From Bacillota bacterium (GTDB taxonomy: Bacteria; Bacillota; Clostridia; DSM-8532): a stretch of 7,233 nucleotides of DNA. The stretch's first letter is position 1, and the number at the start of each line of letters is the position of its first letter. Of this stretch, positions 1 to 4,628 are shown in pieces. A program made the translations under genes and the position numbers. The notes beneath the pieces were generated by a model that was not told the origin of the DNA, did no database searches, and worked only from the letters and a program-made list of their open reading frames with translations. Location of the stretch: positions 1 to 7,233 of the forward strand of contig JAEWSN010000019.1 of the NCBI GenBank assembly GCA_023459915.1. The letters are read 5' to 3'.

Positions 1-635
1 ACACCCTGCCGCCCTTCCAGGTGGTCTGTGGCGCGGCGGACATCATGGCGCACATGATGGAACGCTATTTCACCAACAGCAAAAATGTGGAGACCATTGA
101 CCGCATCATTGAATCCACCATCAAGACGGTGGTGCACAATGTGCCCAAGTTCCTGGCCAACCAGCAGGACTATGACGCGGCGGCGGAAATCATGTGGAGC
201 GGCACACTGGCGCACAACAACGTGATGAGCACCGGCCGTGTGGGCGACTGGGCGTCGCACAACATCGAGCACGAGCTCAGCGGCATTTATGACGTGGCGC
301 ACGGCGCCGGCCTGGCCACCGTGTTCCCGGCGTGGATGAAATATGTCTACAAGCACGATGTCACCCGCTTTGCCCAGTACGCCGTGCGCGTCTGGAATGT
401 GGACATGAACTTCTGGAATCCGGAAGAAACCGCGCTGGAGGGCATCCGCCGCCAGGTGGCGTTCTACCGCTCCGTGGGACTGCCTGTGACGCTCAAGGAA
501 CTGGGCGCGGGCGAGGATCGGCTTGTGGAAATGGCGGACAAGGCCACCGCGGGCGACACCCAGACGATTGGGCAGTTTGTGCAGCTGAAGAAGGCGGATG
601 TCGTGGCCATCCTGGAACTGGCGAAAAATGCCTGA
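1..635 (+). CDS. Iron-containing alcohol dehydrogenase (YqhD/butanol dehydrogenase type), 5' partial
   Basis: The frame is open from base 3 and ends at TGA 633-635, giving 210 residues. The family is usually about 385-390 residues, so the N-terminal nucleotide-binding half lies outside the window. The visible part is the all-helical, metal-binding C-terminal domain. It opens with TLPPFQ, a typical segment just before the metal site. The four expected metal ligands can be placed: Asp13 and His17 in ADIMAH, His86 in SHNIEH, and His100 in DVAHG, with the family's 14-residue spacing between the last two. Proteins of this type reduce aldehydes to alcohols with NAD(P)H in the cytoplasm, for example in fermentative alcohol formation or aldehyde detoxification; the real substrate cannot be read from sequence. 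The gene is convergent with the polymerase unit, and a long hairpin at 729-782 lies in the junction. Family assignment is firm; the exact subfamily is less so. Confidence 0.93.
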   Translation, partial: TLPPFQVVCGAADIMAHMMERYFTNSKNVETIDRIIESTIKTVVHNVPKFLANQQDYDAAAEIMWSGTLAHNNVMSTGRVGDWASHNIEHELSGIYDVAHGAGLATVFPAWMKYVYKHDVTRFAQYAVRVWNVDMNFWNPEETALEGIRRQVAFYRSVGLPVTLKELGAGEDRLVEMADKATAGDTQTIGQFVQLKKADVVAILELAKNA

Positions 636-728
636 TTCCTGGCCCATGAGAAACGCGAAAGCTGGTATCTGTCTGCGCATGCTTTGACCGGTTCGGGCAC
701 ATCGCCTGACCGCACATAAGGGGTTTTA

Positions 729-782
729 ACGAAATCCGTACCTACATTCTGGAGACATACCAGATGCGGGTGCGGATTTCGT
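729..782. terminator. Long hairpin between convergent genes, possible terminator without a T-tract
   Basis: ACGAAATCCG at 729-738 is the exact reverse complement of 773-782. On the plus-strand RNA the pairing extends to 14 pairs with one U-G wobble (729-742 with 769-782). Inside it a second stem, TCTGG/CCAGA, closes a seven-base loop. The minus-strand RNA has one A-C mismatch in the same stem. No T-run follows on either strand, so this is not a canonical intrinsic terminator. The right arm lies in the last codons of the small minus-strand gene. A bidirectional terminator or 3'-end stabilising structure is inferred from position only. Confidence 0.4.
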
Positions 783-1005
783 ATTTCATCTCGTAGCGCC
801 GGTCTTCCTCCCCGATGCGGCTTTGCACGTCGTAAACAAACATGGGGTTGCCCGCCAGTTTCTCTTCCTTGGTGGTGATGACCCGATCGATGTGGATGAC
901 ACGGGTTTCCCCGTCCTCGGCAGTCCAGCGGAAACGCAGCGGCCGCAACGCGCCGTCGCGACCGCTGGAAAGGATCATTTCAACCGGTTTCATCAAATGC
1001 TTCAC
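742..1005 (-). CDS. Small conserved-looking protein coupled to the Y-family polymerase
   Basis: This 87-residue protein has no signal peptide or membrane segment and is rich in charged residues. It reads as alternating beta-strand-like stretches (PLRFRW, TRVIHIDRVI, PMFVYDVQSRI, RYEMKYEIRTRIWYV), consistent with a small beta-rich domain. The GTG start at 1003-1005 overlaps the polymerase stop codon (GTGA, 1002-1005). It is supported by a GAGGG site (1013-1017) seven bases upstream; an internal ATG at 991-993 has no such site. It is therefore probably translationally coupled to the polymerase and induced with it through the LexA-controlled promoter at 2542-2570. From memory, small proteins of this kind occur directly after Y-family polymerases in clostridia. 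A relation to the DUF6504-type domain found near such polymerases in actinobacteria is possible but not shown here. An accessory role in translesion synthesis is inference; the biochemical function is unknown. Confidence 0.78.
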   Translation of the reverse strand: MKHLMKPVEMILSSGRDGALRPLRFRWTAEDGETRVIHIDRVITTKEEKLAGNPMFVYDVQSRIGEEDRRYEMKYEIRTRIWYVSRM

Positions 1006-2483
1006 GTGTCATCCCTCGCTTTTGTGACATTCCGTTCGGGCCATGGTCCACGGAGAATTCCGCCGCCAGGGTGCATGGCACCGTCACAGGCAGAACCATT
1101 GCCTTGAGGCGGTTCTTGGCTGGTCATGCCTGTGCCGGCGTTCCCCTGCGGGCCGCCGGCCATCGGCGGAATGCCGGAGGCGACGAACCCGCCCCGCATC
1201 ACGGACTGGTTGCCATATTGGTGGCGCAGGCTGTCCAGACATTGGTCGAGCCTGCGTGCCTGCGGCGCCGGTGTTTCGCCAAACAGGCTCATCTGTTCGC
1301 AGCCGGTGCCGCTGAGTTCGGAAAGGGAAATGCCGAAGTGGCGCAGCGGCGTGCCGTCCCAGCGGGAAAGAAACAATTGATCGGCCCGGGCCAGCAGCGT
1401 GGCGGTGTGATCGGTGGGCTGGCCGAGCCGGCCCTGCCGGGTGATGTAGGCGAGGCTGGCGGTGCGGAACCCCACGGTGACCACCTGCGCGCGTAGCCCC
1501 GCGGCCCGCAGCCGGGTGGCCGCGGTTTCCCCCACGGCATGCAGGAACAACAGCGCCTCCCGTGGCGCGTCCACATTGTACGGGGTGCTTGTGGCATTGC
1601 CGATGGCTTTTGGCGCGGCCGGTTCCGGTTGTACCGGCGCATGGTCGAACCCGTTGGCAAACTGCCACAGCAAGGGGCCGAGCGCCCCCAGATGGCGTTC
1701 CAGCAGTGCGGGTTCCGCCTGGGCCAGATGCCCGATTGAAAAGATGTTCAGCCGATACAGGCGCGGCACAACACGCGGCCCGGCCAGGAAGAGCTCCCGG
1801 ACCGGCAGGGACCAGAATTTCCGGGGGATTTCGTCCGGATACAGGGTGTGGACACGGTTTGGTTTCTCGAATTCCGAGGCTGTCTTGGCCAGCAGCTTGT
1901 TGACGGATACCCCGATGTTGACGGTGAATCCCAGTTCCCGGTGGACGCGGTCGCGGATGTCGATGGCCACCGCCTCCGGGCTGCGTTCTCCAAGGCAGGG
2001 CGCATCGGTGAGGTCCACGAAGCACTCGTCGATGGAATAGCGTTCCACGCGGTTGCTGTACAGGGACAACAGATCTGCCAGGGCTTGCGAGCAGGCCTGG
2101 TACAGGGGTTGCGCCGGCGGTGCGACCACCAGGGTGGGACATTTTTTTCGGGCCTGCCACAGGGCTTCTCCCGTATGGACGCCATATTTTTTGGCCGGCG
2201 GTGAACAGGCCAGCACGATGCCCTTGCGCAGGGTTTCGTCTCCCGCGATGACACTGGGAATGTTCCGCAGGTCCACGGGGTCGCCGTGCTGGCAGCGGAA
2301 GGCGGCCTCCCAGCTCAGGAATGCGGCGTTGACATCCACGTGCAGGATGCTGCGGTGGTCGCGGAGCCCGGACATGTGGCCGGACAAGCCGAACCGGCGC
2401 GCGACAAACTCCGGATCCGCATGTCGCCCGCTTCCGCCCGGCCCCGCGCCGGGATGCACCTGTCCCATGTTTGAACCCGCCAT
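1002..2483 (-). CDS. dinB: Y-family translesion DNA polymerase (DinB/UmuC-like)
   Basis: This 493-residue protein inserts nucleotides opposite damaged template bases during the SOS response. After a 36-residue Gly/Pro/Arg-rich N-terminal extension, the palm motif SILHVDVNAAFLSWE carries catalytic Asp50. Then come PAKKYGVHTGE (about 96-106), SIDE at 150-153 with catalytic Asp152/Glu153, and GFTVNIGVSVNKLLAKTASE. A helix-hairpin-helix-like thumb region and a little-finger domain follow. QMSLFG near residues 397-402 fits a beta-clamp-binding motif. About 60 Gly/Pro-rich residues beyond the RGG near 432 are unusual. The ATG at 2481-2483 is chosen because AAGGGAGG (2492-2499) lies eight bases upstream and the promoter at 2542-2570 leaves a leader of about 50 bases. 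The internal ATG at 2373-2375 begins closer to the family's usual start but has no ribosome site. The stop overlaps the next gene's GTG. The pattern AFLSWE is closer to UmuC-like clostridial members than to classical Pol IV (DAFFASVE). Confidence 0.93.
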   Translation of the reverse strand: MAGSNMGQVHPGAGPGGSGRHADPEFVARRFGLSGHMSGLRDHRSILHVDVNAAFLSWEAAFRCQHGDPVDLRNIPSVIAGDETLRKGIVLACSPPAKKYGVHTGEALWQARKKCPTLVVAPPAQPLYQACSQALADLLSLYSNRVERYSIDECFVDLTDAPCLGERSPEAVAIDIRDRVHRELGFTVNIGVSVNKLLAKTASEFEKPNRVHTLYPDEIPRKFWSLPVRELFLAGPRVVPRLYRLNIFSIGHLAQAEPALLERHLGALGPLLWQFANGFDHAPVQPEPAAPKAIGNATSTPYNVDAPREALLFLHAVGETAATRLRAAGLRAQVVTVGFRTASLAYITRQGRLGQPTDHTATLLARADQLFLSRWDGTPLRHFGISLSELSGTGCEQMSLFGETPAPQARRLDQCLDSLRHQYGNQSVMRGGFVASGIPPMAGGPQGNAGTGMTSQEPPQGNGSACDGAMHPGGGILRGPWPERNVTKARDDT

Positions 2484-2491
2484 GATGCCGG

Positions 2492-2499
2492 CCTCCCTT
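2492..2499 (-). promoter_or_regulatory. Ribosome binding site deciding the polymerase start
   Basis: The minus strand reads AAGGGAGG, ending eight bases before ATG 2481-2483. The alternative start at 2375 is preceded by CCGGCCAC, which has no Shine-Dalgarno character. This supports the start that includes the 36-residue N-terminal extension. Confidence 0.7.
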
Positions 2500-2541
2500 T
2501 TCTGTCCCCGCGACACGACATGTCTTGCCGCCGCTGCCTCC

Positions 2542-2570
2542 ATTATAAAAGAACGTATGTTCTTTGTAAA
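2542..2570 (-). promoter_or_regulatory. SigA-type promoter of the polymerase operon with LexA box in the spacer
   Basis: On the minus strand, TTTACA (2565-2570) and TATAAT (2542-2547) are separated by exactly 17 bases. That is five of six -35 consensus positions and a perfect -10. Transcription should start near 2535 and give a leader of about 50 bases to ATG 2483. The whole spacer is occupied by the palindrome described in the next entry, so a bound repressor would block RNA polymerase. Confidence 0.88.
2548..2565. promoter_or_regulatory. LexA operator (SOS box), Gram-positive type
   Basis: AAAGAACGTATGTTCTTT is a perfect palindrome with seven-base arms around GTAT. Its core GAAC-N4-GTTC matches the LexA (DinR) operator known from Bacillus and other Gram-positive bacteria. 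It lies between the -10 and -35 of the promoter driving a translesion polymerase, which is the classical SOS target. LexA itself is not encoded in the window. Confidence 0.88.
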
Positions 2571-2593
2571 GGTGGTCGGTGGGAGGAGCGGCC

Positions 2594-2673
2594 CGTTTCG
2601 TGTTTCGAGTTTCGCTTCGTGTTTCGAGTTTCGGCTTCGTGCTTCGAGTTTCGGTTTCATGTTTCGGTTTTGG
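2594..2673. repeat. Tandem array of a ~20-base GTTTCG-rich repeat
   Basis: Successive units start with GTGTTTCGAG (2600-2618, 19 bases), GTGTTTCGAG (2619-2638, 20 bases), GTGCTTCGAG (2639-2658, 20 bases), and a shortened ATGTTTCGG copy (2659-2673). Part of a unit lies to the left. The units share the pattern GTGTTTCGAGTTTCGNCTTC and are built from smaller TTTCG steps. The array lies in the 170-base gap between the divergent polymerase and lipase promoters. Its T-rich strand composition differs sharply from the surrounding genes. Short tandem TTTCGAG/CTCGAAA arrays of this look occur between genes in several unrelated bacterial groups (from memory). No function can be assigned. Confidence 0.8.
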
Positions 2674-2713
2674 GGTGGAGTTCCGGTTCCGGCAGACCCA
2701 TTGCGGACTTTTC

Positions 2714-2722
2714 TGGTATCAT
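2714..2722 (+). promoter_or_regulatory. Candidate extended -10 promoter of the lipase gene
   Basis: TGGTATCAT fits an extended -10 element (TGN plus TATNAT); no convincing -35 is visible upstream. The start expected about seven bases downstream falls on 2729-2730, the first base of the annotated ATG, so the message would be leaderless if that start is right. The element rests on a short match only. Confidence 0.35.
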
Positions 2723-2729
2723 GGGATGA

Positions 2730-4115
2730 ATGGCGCTTGGGGAGCGGATAACCCGCGAGCGTAATGCCCTTGGCCTTGTGGGAGGTGTTGTTCTGGGAAT
2801 GCTGGTGCGAATGCCTGTGCGGCTGGTCCAATGGGCCATTGTGTTTGTCGCGGCCAACGCCATCCCGCTGGGGCTGTTCGGGTGGCCGGTCTGGGTGTTG
2901 ATCCTGTCCGGTGTGCCCACCCTTTGGCTGTGTGTGCGTCCCTGGGGCGTGCCTGCGTGCGAATCGCCCCGGCTGCGCCGCTGTCAGGCCGGGTGCGAGC
3001 TGGTGTACGCCTTCCTCGCCGTGTTCAGCGCCAGTGCGCTGTTTGTCTGGCAGGTTGTTCGCGGCCGGATGCCGTGGGGTCTGACCCCAATCCTGCTGTC
3101 GGTACTGGTGCTGGGCGCGGTGTTCTGGGCGGGCATGCTGCGGCTGTACCTGTTCTCCACGCAGCTTGGCGTGAAGTGGCGGATCATTGGCGCCGTGTGC
3201 GGCTGGATTCCCGTACTGAACCTGGTGATGCTGGGCAAGCTTCTGGTGGTGGTATCCCGGGAGGTCGCCTTTGAGAACGCGAAACTGCGGCTGAACGCGG
3301 CACGCCGGGAAGAACAGGTCTGTGCCACGCGTTATCCGCTCCTGCTGGTGCATGGTGTGTTTTTTCGGGATTACCGGTACTTGAACTACTGGGGACGCAT
3401 TCCCGGAGAACTGGAGCGCAACGGCGCGACCCTTTTCTACGGCAATCACCAGTCCGCGGGCGGTGTCCGGGACGCCGGACGGGAGCTCGCGGCCCGCATC
3501 CGCACCATCGTGGCGAAGACCGGATGCGAAAAGGTGAACATCATCGCGCACTCCAAGGGCGGCCTTGATGCCCGTCATGCGCTGTCCCAGCCGGAGGTGG
3601 CCCCGCTGGTCGCCTCCCTGACCACCGTCAGCACGCCGCATCGCGGTTGTCAGTTTGCCGATTGGCTCATGGAAAAACTTCCTACGCGGGAACAGGAGGC
3701 GCTGGCCAAGACTTACAACGCCGCGCTCCGTAGATTGGGAGACAGTTCGCCGGACTTTCTGTCGGCTGTCCGTGATCTCACCGCCGGCGCGTGTGCCATA
3801 TTCAACCGGGAAACGCCCAACCCGCAGGGGCCGTTGCTGCAAAGCGTGGGGTCCTGCCTGAAAAAGCCTTCCGGCGGACGGTTCCCCCTGTCGCTGACGA
3901 ACCGGTTTGTCGGCCTGTTCGACGGGGAGAACGACGGGCTGGTGGGCCGGGCCTCGTTTGAATGGGGACAGCGGTACCAGCATCTGCAGCCCGAAGGCCG
4001 CCGCGGCATTTCCCACGGCGACATGATCGATTTGAACCGCGAGAACCTTCCCGGGTTCGATGTGCGGGAGTTTTTTGTGACACTGGTTCGGGACCTGAAA
4101 CAGAAGGGATGCTGA
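2730..4115 (+). CDS. Membrane-anchored alpha/beta-hydrolase lipase/esterase (triacylglycerol lipase-like)
   Basis: The protein has 461 residues. Residues ~30-175 hold four or five hydrophobic segments (about 33-50, 53-70, 92-110, 117-142, 152-175), so the N-terminal third is a membrane domain. The rest is an alpha/beta-hydrolase of the lipase class: LLLVHG at 204-209 (oxyanion region), nucleophile Ser275 in AHSKGG (a GxSxG variant with Ala at the first position), STPHRG at 301-306, Asp402 in GENDGLVG, and His429 in ISHGD as the likely triad. It should hydrolyse acyl esters at the membrane; the substrate and the side of the membrane are unknown. The ATG at 2730 has a weak GGGA ahead of it. An in-frame ATG at 2799 lies 12 bases after GGAGGT (2781-2786) and could be the true start. 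The DUF6054-type gene follows after 24 bases, probably in one operon. The minus strand across this gene is also open, a high-GC shadow. Confidence 0.88.
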   Translation: MALGERITRERNALGLVGGVVLGMLVRMPVRLVQWAIVFVAANAIPLGLFGWPVWVLILSGVPTLWLCVRPWGVPACESPRLRRCQAGCELVYAFLAVFSASALFVWQVVRGRMPWGLTPILLSVLVLGAVFWAGMLRLYLFSTQLGVKWRIIGAVCGWIPVLNLVMLGKLLVVVSREVAFENAKLRLNAARREEQVCATRYPLLLVHGVFFRDYRYLNYWGRIPGELERNGATLFYGNHQSAGGVRDAGRELAARIRTIVAKTGCEKVNIIAHSKGGLDARHALSQPEVAPLVASLTTVSTPHRGCQFADWLMEKLPTREQEALAKTYNAALRRLGDSSPDFLSAVRDLTAGACAIFNRETPNPQGPLLQSVGSCLKKPSGGRFPLSLTNRFVGLFDGENDGLVGRASFEWGQRYQHLQPEGRRGISHGDMIDLNRENLPGFDVREFFVTLVRDLKQKGC

Positions 4116-4139
4116 ACGGAAGCATCGGGGAGGCATATC

Positions 4140-4493
4140 ATGGCAAAGTATGAAAGAACACTATCGGGAAACTTCCAGAGCTTTGTGGGCTGGCTGAACG
4201 ACCAAATCCTCAACGCCAGCAGCTCCGGCAATCTTGAGGACGGCAGCGACATGACGCTCGGAGACGTGCGGGTGGCGGTGCGCGTGTACGAGCGGTACAG
4301 CATGGCCGGCGGGAACCGGGTGAGCATGAACGTGACCGTGGTGGGCAGGGGAAACGATTTGTTCGTGTCGGCCATCACCTCGGGCGGCAGCCAGGCGGTG
4401 TTTTTCAAAATCAACACCATCGGCGAGGAGACCTTCCTCGACACCTGCCGGCAGGCTGTGGAACAGTATGCGTCCGGCAGCAATCCCCATTAG
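4140..4493 (+). CDS. DUF6054 family protein
   Basis: This 117-residue cytoplasmic-looking protein has no signal peptide, membrane segment or cysteine cluster. The pattern MAKYERTLSGNF, then LEDGSD, VRVAVRVYERYS, NRVSMNVTVVG, SAITSGGSQAVFFKINTIGEE, FLDT is what I know from the small DUF6054 family of clostridia and relatives. Its function is uncharacterised. The ATG is well supported by GGGGAGG (4127-4133) six bases upstream. It lies 24 bases behind the lipase gene, so the two are probably co-transcribed; a shared role is only a guess. The last three codons and the TAG stop (4491-4493) lie inside the first copy of the 19-base hairpin repeat, so the C-terminal SNPH looks like a repeat-derived end. 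Confidence 0.88.
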   Translation: MAKYERTLSGNFQSFVGWLNDQILNASSSGNLEDGSDMTLGDVRVAVRVYERYSMAGGNRVSMNVTVVGRGNDLFVSAITSGGSQAVFFKINTIGEETFLDTCRQAVEQYASGSNPH

Positions 4494-4592
4494 GATGGCA
4501 AATCCTCATTAGGATAACCAATCCCCATTGGGATGGCCAATCCTCATTAGGATAACCAATCCCCATTGGGATGGCCAATCCCCCATTGGGAT
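4483..4592. repeat. Six-copy 19-base tandem hairpin repeat with covarying stems
   Basis: Copies begin at 4483, 4502, 4521, 4540, 4559 and 4578, an exact 19-base period. Each holds a 5-bp stem and CATT loop followed by a five-base linker. Copies 3 and 5 read ATCCC-CATT-GGGAT and copies 2 and 4 read ATCCT-CATT-AGGAT, so the innermost pair changes from C-G to T-A without losing the stem. Copy 1 (ATCCC/AGGAT) has a mismatch there; copy 6 has one extra C. Copies 2+3 and 4+5 are identical 38-base dimers, showing a recent duplication. The linker also alternates (AACCA after AGGAT, GGCCA after GGGAT). The array fills most of the gap between the convergent DUF6054 and sortase genes, so it may help end both transcripts, although no T-run is present. 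It is not a CRISPR array because there are no spacers. Confidence 0.92.
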
Positions 4593-4628
4593 GGCTTGGA
4601 AATGCGTTGACAAGCACGCGGGGCGCCG

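Noticed and set aside
332..649. Second plus-strand frame inside the dehydrogenase.
   Set aside because: It overlaps the conserved dehydrogenase frame, is rich in Gly/Arg as expected for a shifted GC-rich frame, and has no motif.
1002..4136. 1044-codon open frame on the minus strand running through the polymerase and the lipase gene.
   Set aside because: Only the part downstream of 2483 has Y-family motifs, a ribosome site and a promoter. The upstream part is low-complexity antisense to a clear lipase and even overlaps the polymerase promoter, so the openness is a high-GC effect.
4483..4592. CRISPR array.
   Set aside because: The 19-base period is entirely repeat with no unique spacers, and no cas genes are present.
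4607..4612. TTGACA as a -35 promoter element.
   Set aside because: No -10 follows at 16-18 bases on the plus strand, and it points into the antisense of the sortase gene.
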